DNA of 64,000 nt from Burkholderiales bacterium (GTDB lineage Bacteria; Pseudomonadota; Gammaproteobacteria; Burkholderiales; Burkholderiaceae_D): the NCBI GenBank assembly GCA_016177875.1, contig JACOUL010000021.1, forward strand, positions 46,648-110,647. The letters run 5' to 3'. The position numbers were made by a program, and so were the translations under genes. Below, piece after piece: positions 35,375-44,172 of the stretch (position 1 is the stretch's first letter; each line of letters opens with the position of its first letter). A model generated the notes under the pieces. The model did no database searches. It had not been told where the DNA came from and worked only from the letters and a program-made list of their open reading frames with translations.

Positions 35375-35722
35375 ATGCTGGCGCGCTTGCTATTGACTTG
35401 GCTGATCAATGCTGCGGCATTGTTTGCCTTGCCTTATTTGATGAGTTCGATCCGCGTCGCCGATTTTAAGACGGCTTTGTTCGCCGCCTTGGCGCTCGGC
35501 TTGGTCAATGCCTTGATTCGGCCGATATTGATGGTGTTGACGCTGCCGGTGACGGTCATCACACTGGGTTTGTTCATTTTCGTCGTCAATGGCTTGATGT
35601 TTTGGCTGGCGACGAATTTCGTTCAGGGCTTTCAAGTTGCAGGCTTTTGGTCGGCGGTAGGCGGCGCGCTTTTATTCAGCATTATTTCCTGGCTCTTGTC
35701 TTCACTTTTACTAGAAAAATAA
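35375..35722 (+). CDS. Four-TM holin-like membrane protein (phage holin superfamily IV type)
   Basis: 115 residues from ATG 35375 with GAGGAA upstream. Four hydrophobic spans and the motif LGLVNALIRPILMVLTLPVTVITLGLF match PF04020, a family widespread on bacterial chromosomes. It is the ahcY-metF intergenic gene of many betaproteobacteria. Function unknown; there is no sign of phage origin. metF begins at the base after its stop. Confidence 0.85.
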   Translation: MLARLLLTWLINAAALFALPYLMSSIRVADFKTALFAALALGLVNALIRPILMVLTLPVTVITLGLFIFVVNGLMFWLATNFVQGFQVAGFWSAVGGALLFSIISWLLSSLLLEK

Positions 35723-36574
35723 ATGACAACTTCACCTGCCGCAAAAAATTTCAGTATCGAATTCTTCCCGCCCCGCACCCCGGAAGGCGTGGAAAAGCTG
35801 CGCGTCACACGCGCCAAGCTCGCCCAATTGCATCCCGCTTATTTTTCCGTGACCTTTGGCGCCGGCGGCTCGACCCAGTCCGGTACGCGCGATACGGTCC
35901 TGGAAATCCGCCAAGAGGGGCATGATGCAGCACCGCATTTGTCTTGCATCGGCCGCACGCGCGACGAATTGCGCACTATCCTGGATGAATACCGGGCGCG
36001 CGGCATCAAGCGTTTAGTAGCACTGCGCGGCGATCTGCCCAGCGGCTATGGGGCGGGGTTCTCTTCGGGCGAGTTCCGCTATGCGAATGAATTGATTGAA
36101 TTTATCCGCGCCGAAACCGGCAATTGGTTTCATATCGAGGTTGCGGCTTATCCGGAAATGCATCCGCAGGCGAAATCGCCGCAGGAAGACTTGCAAAATT
36201 TCCTGCGAAAGGTTCAGTCCGGTGCGGATTCGGCCATTACCCAATATTTTTACAACGCCGACGCTTATTTCCGGTTCGTGGAGGATGTCAGAGCGGCGGG
36301 ATGCGGCGTGCCGATCGTTCCCGGCATTATGCCGATCACGAATTATATGCAGCTGACCCGCTTTTCCGATATGTGCGGCGCCGAAATACCGCGCTGGATT
36401 CGCTTAAAGTTAGCCAGCTATGGCGACGATACTGAGGCCATCAAGGCGTTCGGCCTTGAGGTGGTCGCGGGAATGTGTGAACGGCTTTTGGCTGGAGGCG
36501 CTCCGGGATTGCATTTTTATACATTGAATCAGGCTGCGGCGACGACCGCAATTTGGCAGCGTTTGACTGCTTAA
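35723..36574 (+). CDS. metF: 5,10-methylenetetrahydrofolate reductase MetF
   Basis: 283 residues. Begins NFSIEFFPPRTPEGVEKL, then FSVTFGAGGSTQSGTRD, HLSCIGRTRDEL and TQYFYNADAYFRF, all diagnostic of this FAD enzyme. It makes 5-methyl-THF for methionine synthesis, which ties it to metK and ahcY upstream. It directly abuts the holin-like gene. Confidence 0.97.
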   Translation: MTTSPAAKNFSIEFFPPRTPEGVEKLRVTRAKLAQLHPAYFSVTFGAGGSTQSGTRDTVLEIRQEGHDAAPHLSCIGRTRDELRTILDEYRARGIKRLVALRGDLPSGYGAGFSSGEFRYANELIEFIRAETGNWFHIEVAAYPEMHPQAKSPQEDLQNFLRKVQSGADSAITQYFYNADAYFRFVEDVRAAGCGVPIVPGIMPITNYMQLTRFSDMCGAEIPRWIRLKLASYGDDTEAIKAFGLEVVAGMCERLLAGGAPGLHFYTLNQAAATTAIWQRLTA

Positions 36575-36685
36575 ATCCCTTGGAAAACGTAGGATTTGCA
36601 ACACCAAAGGTTAACTTGTGTTGCTGGCCGGCCATCCTATGTTATTGTTGCCAAACTTGGGGACACGCATTAAATAGAATAACGG

Positions 36686-38185
36686 ATGAATTTCGCAGAT
36701 CTCAGGATTGCAGCCCGCCTGACCATTAGTTTCGGCGTACTTCTGCTTTTGGTTATTGGCTTGACGGTTTTTGCGGCCGTCAATTTGTCCGGCGCTAACA
36801 GTTCTTCCGCCAAGTTTGTTCTCATCTTCGGCGCATTTATCGTGGCGGTCGGCGCGGGTTTTTCCTGGTGGCTTAAACGCAGCATCGCCCAACCCTTGCA
36901 CGATGCTACCATCGTGGCCAAGCGTATGGCCGAAGGTGACTTAAGCGAGCCGTATGAAGCCGAGGCCGATGGTGAACTTGGCGAATTGCAGCTCGCTTTG
37001 CAGGAAATGAGCGAGCGCATGTTCAAGATCGTCGCTCATGTGCGCTCGGGCACCACGGCTGTAGCATCTACGTCCGGCCTGATCAATTCAGACAATACCG
37101 CACTCTCTTCCCGCACGGAATCGCAAGCGAGTTCCTTGGAAGAAACTGCGTCGTCGATGGAAGAGCTGACCTCGACCGTGCGCCAAAATGCCGACAATGC
37201 GCGGCAGGCCAATAAACTGGTAGCGACAGCGGCGAGTTCCGCGATGAAGGGCGGCAAAGTGGTCGACGACGTGGTCGCCACCATGGGGTCGATCAAGGAT
37301 AGCTCACGCAAGATCGTCGATATCATTTCCGTCATCGACGGCATCGCCTTTCAAACCAATATCCTGGCATTGAATGCCGCCGTTGAAGCGGCGCGCGCCG
37401 GCGAACAAGGCCGCGGCTTTGCGGTAGTGGCATCGGAAGTTCGCTCGCTCGCGCAACGCAGCGCGTCAGCCGCCAAGGAAATCAAGGAATTGATTGTCGA
37501 CTCGGTGGAAAAAGTCGAAACCGGCGGCCAGTTGGTCGATGAGGCCGGCAAGGCGATGAAGGAAATCGTCTCCAGCGTGAAGCGCGTGGAAGACATCATG
37601 AGCGAGATTGCCGCGGCGAGCTCGGAGCAAAGCAGCGGTATCGAGGAAGTCAATCGCGCGGTGATGCAGATCGACGGCATGACGCAGCAAAACGCTTCGC
37701 TGGTGGAAGAAGCTTCGCGCACTGCGGCCAGCCTTTTGGAGCAAGCGGTGGCGCTGTCGCAAGCGGTGTCGATCTTCGACCTTGGCGCGCGCGAATTCGG
37801 TAATGCAGAAGAGGCTGCCGCAATGGTGCAGTCAGCTGTCGAGTTCATGCATGAACACGGCCGCGATGCCTTGGTCGAAGAAGTTAATAAGATGAATAAA
37901 GGCCAGTTCATCGACCGTGACTTGTACATCAGTATCTACGCCACTAACGGCAAGATCGCTGCTCACGGCGCCAACCGCCGTCTGTGGGGCATTGATTGGA
38001 GCGGCATCAAGGATACCGACGGCAAGTTCTTCGTCGGCGAATGCGTCAACATCGCGAAGACGCAAGGCGACGGCTGGATCGACTACAAATGGGTCCATCC
38101 GGTCACGAAGGACACCATGGTCAAATCGGCTTACTTTGAGCTGTGCGAAGACTTGGTTATTGCTTGCGGCTTTTATAAGACATAA
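36686..38185 (+). CDS. Methyl-accepting chemotaxis protein with a C-terminal Cache-type domain
   Basis: 499 residues. Two membrane spans (~12-31 and ~43-62) enclose only ~10 periplasmic residues, so there is no external sensor. A HAMP-like segment (~63-115) and the signalling domain (~130-360) follow; the tip is [20 protein letters not shown]. The last ~120 residues ([21 protein letters not shown] … [12 protein letters not shown] … [10 protein letters not shown]) form a single-Cache_2-like domain that must lie in the cytoplasm. Ligand unknown. No CheBR pentapeptide is present. A strong terminator follows. Confidence 0.9.
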   Translation: MNFADLRIAARLTISFGVLLLLVIGLTVFAAVNLSGANSSSAKFVLIFGAFIVAVGAGFSWWLKRSIAQPLHDATIVAKRMAEGDLSEPYEAEADGELGELQLALQEMSERMFKIVAHVRSGTTAVASTSGLINSDNTALSSRTESQASSLEETASSMEELTSTVRQNADNARQANKLVATAASSAMKGGKVVDDVVATMGSIKDSSRKIVDIISVIDGIAFQTNILALNAAVEAARAGEQGRGFAVVASEVRSLAQRSASAAKEIKELIVDSVEKVETGGQLVDEAGKAMKEIVSSVKRVEDIMSEIAAASSEQSSGIEEVNRAVMQIDGMTQQNASLVEEASRTAASLLEQAVALSQAVSIFDLGAREFGNAEEAAAMVQSAVEFMHEHGRDALVEEVNKMNKGQFIDRDLYISIYATNGKIAAHGANRRLWGIDWSGIKDTDGKFFVGECVNIAKTQGDGWIDYKWVHPVTKDTMVKSAYFELCEDLVIACGFYKT

Positions 38186-38212
38186 AAGCGGCGCTCTAAG
38201 TGAAGCAAAATT

Positions 38213-38237
38213 AAAAGGCAGCATCGCTGCCTTTTTT
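38213..38237 (+). terminator. Intrinsic terminator after the chemoreceptor
   Basis: AAAAGGCAGC (38213-38222), loop ATC, GCTGCCTTTT (38226-38235) then TT. With A and T runs on both sides it can serve both the chemoreceptor and the converging AraC gene. Confidence 0.9.
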
Positions 38238-38238
38238 A

Positions 38239-39204
38239 TTAGCGCGTTGCGTTGGGTGCGAGCCTAAATTCAGACGGCGATACGCCATACTTTTCCTTGA
38301 ACAGGCGGCTAAAGTGCGAGGGATGATTGAATCCCGATTTGTAAGCAATTTGCTGCACCGATAAGCCCTGATAAGCAGAATCGGTCAACAGTGCTTTGCA
38401 AGTTTCCAGCCTATGCATGAAGAGTAAATGCTCGACGCGCAAATCCGCAGCGTGGAAAATCTTATTTAAATAACCGACCGATATGCCGCAAGCAGCTGCA
38501 ATCATTTTTGGCGTGAGGTCCGGATTGCGGTGGTTGTATTTGATATAGGCCAGCGCCCGCTCGCGATGCGCCGTTCTCACGGTGGAATCATCGCTCGGCA
38601 AGCGGCCATCCTTGTTGTCCACCATCAGCAGAATGATCAAGTCCAGGAGTTGTTCGCGCAGTGCGATCATCTCGGCATCCGTCCAAGCTGTGATCCCTTC
38701 GGAAAGATATTTGGCAAAATTGATCAGCAGCTGTCCCCGCGAAGATTTGTCCGCGCCTTCTAAGCGATAAAACGAACCGATGTGCGGCGCTCGCTGCTGC
38801 AGCATGGTTTTCGGGATTGAAATGCTGAATGCGTGATAGCAGGAATTCGTTGACGCGCGATAGGGGGATGTTTGATTCAATAGGACGAGCGAACCGGCTT
38901 CAACGATGACGTTGTGGCCCTTTTGTTCAAACACTAAGGGTCCGGCCACCGGGCGTCCAAAAGTAAAGTATTCCTGATCGAAGGCGGCCAAGTTTTTCGA
39001 GGTGCGTTCCAAGGTCTGTCCGCGATAGCAGATTTCATTGAACTGCAATTGGCCGCGCCTGTATGCATGGACGAAACCGCTGAAGTCATCGCTGGAGTTC
39101 AGCCCGACTTCGATCGGGCCGAATGCCATGCACAAAGCATCGCGCCAAGCGTCAATCTTGCGCAAGCCTTCGTCTGCAGAAATTGAGAAACTGACATCGC
39201 CCAT
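38239..39204 (-). CDS. AraC-family transcriptional regulator
   Basis: 321 residues. The N-terminal ~190 residues resemble the AraC-binding-like domain (PF14525). Two HTH motifs lie at the C-terminus: LTPKMIAAACGISVGYLNKI and SVQQIAYKSGFNHPSHFSRL, then FKEKYGVSPSEFR. It is transcribed away from the first depolymerase gene across a 389-bp intergenic region and could control it; no operator is proven. Confidence 0.93.
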   Translation of the reverse strand: MGDVSFSISADEGLRKIDAWRDALCMAFGPIEVGLNSSDDFSGFVHAYRRGQLQFNEICYRGQTLERTSKNLAAFDQEYFTFGRPVAGPLVFEQKGHNVIVEAGSLVLLNQTSPYRASTNSCYHAFSISIPKTMLQQRAPHIGSFYRLEGADKSSRGQLLINFAKYLSEGITAWTDAEMIALREQLLDLIILLMVDNKDGRLPSDDSTVRTAHRERALAYIKYNHRNPDLTPKMIAAACGISVGYLNKIFHAADLRVEHLLFMHRLETCKALLTDSAYQGLSVQQIAYKSGFNHPSHFSRLFKEKYGVSPSEFRLAPNATR

Positions 39205-39593
39205 AGCGTCTACCCTGTCTCCGAGGGGGGATTGTCGTATTTATATTTTTTTGCGATGGGTTACCCACCTTTAATTTAGCATACTCGCAATGTCCAAAAT
39301 TTTCCACATGGAAATCAAGCCCTTGAACTTCGCCGGCACGCATTGTAATTCGCCGTTGATTTGATGTCCTGTCACTACACGATCCAAAAAATTAACTGAC
39401 GCGCTCCTTCGGAGAGATTTTCTTGAGCTGCGGGCACACCCGGCAGATAGTCAATCCAGAAAAAAATATTCATGAAAGGAGACGTCCCACACTTTTCACA
39501 CCCTATTCGGTATCGACGCCGATAACGCCTTCTCGGCGCAAGCAGTAGTACTTAATTCAATAAAAAACAGTCGTTAAATATGGAGAAGACAAA
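39205..39593. other. 389-bp divergent intergenic region between araC-type regulator and depolymerase gene
   Basis: AT-rich and free of credible reading frames. An AAAGGAG at ~39477 is not followed by a start codon. I see no sigma-54 -24/-12 pair and no convincing long inverted repeat. It should hold the promoters of both flanking genes. Confidence 0.5.
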
Positions 39594-40802
39594 ATGCAAG
39601 TTCGTAAACTAAGCCTCACGGCCATGGCAGCTACCCTTTCCATGGCATTCGCCTCATCCTCAGCCTTCGCGCTGAGTCAGGTAACCAGCTTTGGTTCCAA
39701 TCCCGGCAACCTGCAGATGTTCAAGCATGTACCGGCAAGCATGCCGGCCAATGCGCCGCTGGTCGTTGCGCTGCATGGCTGCACGCAAGCCGCGATTGAC
39801 TACGAAAAGGCCGGTTGGAGCCAATTGGCTAATACACACAAGTTCTACGTGCTTTATCCGCAGCAGCAAAGCGGCAACAACTCGAACAAATGCTTCAACT
39901 GGTTCGAGCCTGGCGATCTCGCTCGCGGCGGCGGCGAAGCCTTGTCGATCAAGCAAATGGTCGACAACATGAAGGCGAACCACTCGATCGATGCCAACCG
40001 TGTGTTCGTGACGGGACTTTCGGCTGGCGGCGCTTTTACCAACGTGATGTTGGCAACCTATCCGGATGTGTTTGCAGGCGGCGCGCCAATGGCCGGCATT
40101 CCGTACAAATGCGCCACTACCATGAGCGCAGGATTTACCTGCATGAGCGGCTCCGACAAGACGCCGTCCGCCTGGGGCGATCTCGCGCGCAGCGGTTACA
40201 GCGGCTATACCGGCCGCAAGCCGCGCGTCTCGATTTGGCAAGGTTCATCGGATACCACGGTTCAGCCCATGAATGGAACGGAAACCGTGGAACAGTGGAC
40301 CAACTACCACGGCATCGATCAGACGGCGGACGTCAGCGACAGCGTGCTGGGTTATCCGCGCAAGGTTTACAAAGACGCCAGCGGCAATGCTTTGGTCGAA
40401 TACTATTCCATCACCGGCATGGCGCACGGCACGCCAGTCGATCCGGGTACGGGAACGCAGCAGTGCGGTACGGCGGCATCGTACATCCTAGACAAGGACA
40501 TTTGCTCGAGCTATTGGATTGGCCAATTCTGGGGAATCATCGGCGGCGGTTCTACCACCACGACCACCACGGCCGGCGGTACAACAACGACGACCACGGC
40601 AACTACCACGACCACAACGTCCGGCGCTTGCTACACCTCCAGTAACTACGCACATGTGATCGCCGGTCGCGCCTATCAGAGCCTAGGCTATGTCAAGGCG
40701 AATGGTTCGAACCAAAACATGGGCCTGTATAACACCTACGCGATTACCAAGTTGCGTAAGACGGGCACGAACTACTACGTCATCGACAGCACCTGCCCCT
40801 AA
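39594..40802 (+). CDS. Secreted PHB-depolymerase-family esterase with Thr-rich linker and C-terminal binding module
   Basis: 402 residues. Signal peptide ~1-26 (SMAFASSSAFA|LS). Catalytic domain with oxyanion-hole HGCTQ, lipase box GLSAG (Ser143), Asp220 in GSSDTTVQP and His278 in GMAHGTP. The oxyanion motif precedes the lipase box, as in type 1 catalytic domains. A poly-Thr linker (~322-343) leads to a 59-residue C-terminal module with two Cys, likely the polymer-binding domain. It should hydrolyse extracellular poly(3-hydroxybutyrate) or a similar polyester. Export through the T2SS encoded at 9.6-20.8 kb is an inference. Confidence 0.9.
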   Translation: MQVRKLSLTAMAATLSMAFASSSAFALSQVTSFGSNPGNLQMFKHVPASMPANAPLVVALHGCTQAAIDYEKAGWSQLANTHKFYVLYPQQQSGNNSNKCFNWFEPGDLARGGGEALSIKQMVDNMKANHSIDANRVFVTGLSAGGAFTNVMLATYPDVFAGGAPMAGIPYKCATTMSAGFTCMSGSDKTPSAWGDLARSGYSGYTGRKPRVSIWQGSSDTTVQPMNGTETVEQWTNYHGIDQTADVSDSVLGYPRKVYKDASGNALVEYYSITGMAHGTPVDPGTGTQQCGTAASYILDKDICSSYWIGQFWGIIGGGSTTTTTTAGGTTTTTTATTTTTTSGACYTSSNYAHVIAGRAYQSLGYVKANGSNQNMGLYNTYAITKLRKTGTNYYVIDSTCP

Positions 40803-40827
40803 TGTAGAACGGTAGTTTTTGAGCCCG

Positions 40828-40857
40828 GCCCTTTCGGCGGTAGCGCGCCGAAAGGGC
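40828..40857 (+). other. Perfect 12-bp hairpin between the two depolymerase genes
   Basis: GCCCTTTCGGCG and CGCCGAAAGGGC with a 6-nt loop. No U run follows, so a factor-independent terminator is not assured; it may end the first transcript weakly or protect mRNA. Confidence 0.6.
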
Positions 40858-40909
40858 TAGGCGAGATCGGCGCATCAGACGCCAAAATAAAAGTTAACGG
40901 AGACGACAA

Positions 40910-42340
40910 ATGAACAGGTTCATGAGCATGGTGCCTTCGGGCGTCATGAAGCGCTTGCTGGCGGCAGTCTTCCTGCTTGCCGGCTTAATTTCCTCGCCGG
41001 CTTTCGCCGGTTTTACTTACCATGTTGTTCAAGCGGCTTCGAGCGCATCCGGCTCGAAGGAACGTTACTTCAGTTACTACGTGCCGTCCAATTACGTGGC
41101 CGGCACGAATTCGCCACTGTATGTGGTGTTGCATGGGTGCCGTATCAATGATCGTGCAATGACGGACTTGGCCGGCTTTGAAACCTATGCCGAGCGCGAC
41201 CGGGCGATCGTCTTGTATCCATTCCAAAACAATGATGCGAGTTCTAACGATAACGACGGCCGTAATCCGAATTGCTGGGGATTTTGGATGGACGGCAATA
41301 TCCATCGCGGTGCGGGGGAAGTCGGCGATATCAAACGCATGGTCGACTACATGAAGAGTAACTTCAGCGTTGACAACAACCGCGTGCATATTACCGGTAT
41401 TTCATCGGGCGGCGCCATGGCGACCATCGCCCAAGTCGCTTACCCGGATGTGTTTGCCTCGTCGGTGATGGTCGAGGGTGTCGGTTATGCTGAGACGGCG
41501 GGCGTGTACACCGGCACGACCGATTGCGCGATGGTATTGAACTACAACATGGGCACGGTCAATCCGACCTCCAATACGATCACCAGCATGCGTAATGAAA
41601 TGAACAAGAGCGTGTTGCGTCAGCCGCCGATCATGGTCATTCATAACAAGAAGGATTGCACGGTGCCGATCAAGGTCGGTCAAGCCATCATCGATGCATT
41701 CCGCGGTTTGTTGGGCGCTGAAGGAAAATCCATCAGTGCGACGCCGTGGTCTTCGGTAAACGGCTCAATGAACGGCTTCAACTACACATGGAGCAAATAC
41801 GGCAAGGATGCCGGCGGCAACAGCCTGATCGAAGGATTTATCCTGGATGTCTCCGAACAGCAAGTGTTAAATGCCGGCGTTCAGGTGATTACCACCGATC
41901 CGTATGATCCTTCCGGTTCATCGGATTCGGCGGTGAAGGAAGATACCAAGCGCGGGCACTGGTGGTCGGGTGCCAAGGCACGCGGTCCTTGGACGCTGAA
42001 TAAGGGGCCGAATACCAGCCAACTGGCAGCCGATTTCTTCAAGACGCATCCGATGAATGGCGGGTCCGGCACCACCACGACAACGGCGGCCGGTACCACT
42101 ACGACAACTTCCGCCGCGACGACGACGACTACGACGGCGACGACAACGACGACCACCGCAGGCGCTTGTTATACCTCCAGTAATTATGCGCATGTATCCG
42201 GCGGCCGTGCTTACAACAGTTTGGGTTATGCCAAGGCGAACGGTTCGAACCAAAACATGGGGCTGTATAACACCTACACGATTACCAAGTTGCGTAAGAC
42301 AGGCACGAACTATTACGTCATCGACAGCACCTGCCCTTGA
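40910..42340 (+). CDS. Second secreted PHB-depolymerase-family esterase sharing the same C-terminal module
   Basis: 476 residues, GGAG upstream. Signal peptide ~1-35 (LLAAVFLLAGLISSPAFA|GF). Oxyanion HGCR, lipase box GISSG (Ser165), a probable catalytic Asp in HNKKDCTVP and His in KRGHWWSG. The catalytic part is only distantly like the first esterase, and it matches LpqC/PhaZ-type proteins with a longer C-terminal lobe. The Thr/Ala linker (~385-418) and the 59-residue terminal module are nearly the same as in its neighbour (54 of 59 residues identical). The substrate may differ from the first enzyme. Confidence 0.85.
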   Translation: MNRFMSMVPSGVMKRLLAAVFLLAGLISSPAFAGFTYHVVQAASSASGSKERYFSYYVPSNYVAGTNSPLYVVLHGCRINDRAMTDLAGFETYAERDRAIVLYPFQNNDASSNDNDGRNPNCWGFWMDGNIHRGAGEVGDIKRMVDYMKSNFSVDNNRVHITGISSGGAMATIAQVAYPDVFASSVMVEGVGYAETAGVYTGTTDCAMVLNYNMGTVNPTSNTITSMRNEMNKSVLRQPPIMVIHNKKDCTVPIKVGQAIIDAFRGLLGAEGKSISATPWSSVNGSMNGFNYTWSKYGKDAGGNSLIEGFILDVSEQQVLNAGVQVITTDPYDPSGSSDSAVKEDTKRGHWWSGAKARGPWTLNKGPNTSQLAADFFKTHPMNGGSGTTTTTAAGTTTTTSAATTTTTTATTTTTTAGACYTSSNYAHVSGGRAYNSLGYAKANGSNQNMGLYNTYTITKLRKTGTNYYVIDSTCP

Positions 42341-42436
42341 TGCGGAAGGTATGAAAAGCGAATGCCGGCAGCTTCAGGTGGGAAGCTGCCGCAGACAGAA
42401 GTGTCTCCATTTTATCCGACGGATAAATGGTTTTTG

Positions 42437-42463
42437 AGCCCGCTCCTAGAGCGGGCTTTTTCT
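42437..42463 (+). terminator. Intrinsic terminator after the second depolymerase
   Basis: AGCCCGCTC (42437-42445), loop CTA, GAGCGGGCT (42449-42457), then TTTTT. Strong canonical form. Confidence 0.92.
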
Positions 42464-42525
42464 CTTTCTCGACAGTCGGGAAAGGCTTATGATATTAAAG
42501 GGGGCTTCATATAAATAAAAATAAA

Positions 42526-44124
42526 ATGACATCGGCCGGGACATTGTGGGACGACGAAAGCATACAGCGCGTCGGCATGCAGTCATTGCTCGATTTGTTC
42601 AACGAGTCGTGCGCGGGCATGATGGCCGTCGATGTGAATGCCCGTATTGCCTGGATCAACGGCAAGTATCTATCGCTACTCGGGCTGAAAAGCGCGGACG
42701 ATATTCTGGGCAAGCCGGTGGAGGAAGTTCTTCCCAACAGCCGCATGCGTGAAGTTGTCGTTACCGGCAAACCCATCTTCCTCGATATCATGACGATCCG
42801 CAGCCAGCAAATGGTGGTCATGCGTATTCCCTTGAAGGATGAAAACGGGCAGGTGAGCGGTGCGCTCGGCTTTACCCTTTACGATCGGCTCGATCGCCTG
42901 AAGCCGCTGATTTCCAAATTTACCGAACTCGAATCGGAATTGGCGCATACGCAGAAGGAGTTGGCGAGTTTACGTCGTTCCAAATATTCCCTTGCGAGTT
43001 TCATCGGGGTTAGTTCGGCTTCGCTTGAACTCAAACGGAAAGCGCGTCGTGCGGCGCAACTGGATACGACCGTTTTGCTATTGGGTGAAACCGGCACGGG
43101 TAAGGAGTTGCTGGCCCACGGCATTCATGCCGAATCGGCACGGCATAAGCATCCCTTTGTGGCAATCAACGTGGCGGCCATTCCCGAAACGTTATTGGAA
43201 TCGGAGTTCTTCGGCGTGGCTCCGGGTGCGTATACCGGTGCCGATGCCAAGGGACGTGACGGTAAATTTAAGGTGGCCGATCGCGGCACGCTGTTTCTTG
43301 ATGAGGTCGGCGACATGCCGCTACCGATGCAAGCTAAGCTGTTGCGCGTATTGCAGGAACAGGAAATCGAGCCGCTCGGCGGCAATAAGGTGATCAAGGT
43401 AAACGTACGCATCATCGCGGCGACCAGCCAGAAATTAAAGCAGCTAGTGGCCGATGGCCGATTCCGCTCAGACTTGTACTACCGCTTGAACGTGTTGCCG
43501 ATCAACTTGCTGCCTTTGCGTCAGCGGCCGGATGATGTAGATGCGCTCTGTGAGCATTTGCTTGCACAAATATCCAATCGCACCGGTATGCAGCCTCGCG
43601 AATTGTCGCCTGCGGCCAGAAAGCTGTTGGCCGAATATGCTTGGCCGGGCAATGTACGTGAGTTGCGCAATGTCTTGGAGCAGGCCGGGATGCAGACGGA
43701 CAATGTGCAGCTGGATGCGGAAGATTTCGATGGAATTTTGCCGAATGCCGCATCGGTGACGGTCCAATCGGCGTCGCCCTTACCTCACTACCGCTTTCAA
43801 CTGAGAAGCGATGGTCCAGGCACGGCGCTTCCTAGCATGGCGCATGCCTTAGCGAATCCAGGCGCGGCGTCGGAAAAGATGTCGGCCCCGCTTGGGCCTA
43901 CCCCCTCGGACGCACGAATCGGTAGCGGCCCGGCGCCTTTTCATCCAGCTGCGCAAGCACTGGACCGTTCTTTGTCGGACGCCATCGCTGAGCTGGAGAG
44001 AAACTATATTCAATCCGCCCTCACAAAAACCGGTGGAAACAAAGCGTCTGCTGCTCGGCTGCTTGGCATTTCCCGGGCGACTCTGTATCAAAAAATGGTG
44101 AGCTACGGACTTGATTCGCAGTAG
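42526..44124 (+). CDS. Sigma-54-dependent activator with PAS sensor domain
   Basis: 532 residues. PAS domain (~20-120, MMAVDVNARIAWINGKYLSLLG), coiled linker, AAA+ domain (~155-385) with Walker A GETGTGKE, the sigma-54 contact loop GAYTGAD (Tyr instead of the usual Phe), Walker B GTLFLDEVGD and R-fingers, then a Fis-type HTH at the C-terminus (NKASAARLLGISRATLYQKM). A Pro/Ala-rich linker (~420-480) precedes the HTH. The start lacks a clear RBS; ATG 42577 is an alternative. Targets are unknown; the depolymerases just upstream are candidates. Confidence 0.92.
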   Translation: MTSAGTLWDDESIQRVGMQSLLDLFNESCAGMMAVDVNARIAWINGKYLSLLGLKSADDILGKPVEEVLPNSRMREVVVTGKPIFLDIMTIRSQQMVVMRIPLKDENGQVSGALGFTLYDRLDRLKPLISKFTELESELAHTQKELASLRRSKYSLASFIGVSSASLELKRKARRAAQLDTTVLLLGETGTGKELLAHGIHAESARHKHPFVAINVAAIPETLLESEFFGVAPGAYTGADAKGRDGKFKVADRGTLFLDEVGDMPLPMQAKLLRVLQEQEIEPLGGNKVIKVNVRIIAATSQKLKQLVADGRFRSDLYYRLNVLPINLLPLRQRPDDVDALCEHLLAQISNRTGMQPRELSPAARKLLAEYAWPGNVRELRNVLEQAGMQTDNVQLDAEDFDGILPNAASVTVQSASPLPHYRFQLRSDGPGTALPSMAHALANPGAASEKMSAPLGPTPSDARIGSGPAPFHPAAQALDRSLSDAIAELERNYIQSALTKTGGNKASAARLLGISRATLYQKMVSYGLDSQ

Positions 44125-44137
44125 CTTTGCGCTCCTT

Positions 44138-44156
44138 CCCCCCGCGAGGGGGTTTT
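44138..44156 (+). terminator. Intrinsic terminator after the sigma-54 activator
   Basis: CCCCC (44138-44142), loop CGCGA, GGGGG (44148-44152), TTTT. A short but GC-only stem. Confidence 0.75.
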
Positions 44157-44172
44157 CATTTATCCCTTTTAA

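Noticed and set aside
35375..35722. Phage holin suggesting a prophage
   Set aside because: The holin-IV-type family is common on chromosomes; no phage genes surround it and the ahcY-metF setting is conserved.
39470..39490. AAAGGAG as the RBS of a missed small gene
   Set aside because: No start codon follows at a usable distance.
40550..40620. ACC/ACG/ACA tandem repeats resembling a microsatellite
   Set aside because: They encode the poly-Thr linker of the depolymerase in frame; not a CRISPR or regulatory repeat.
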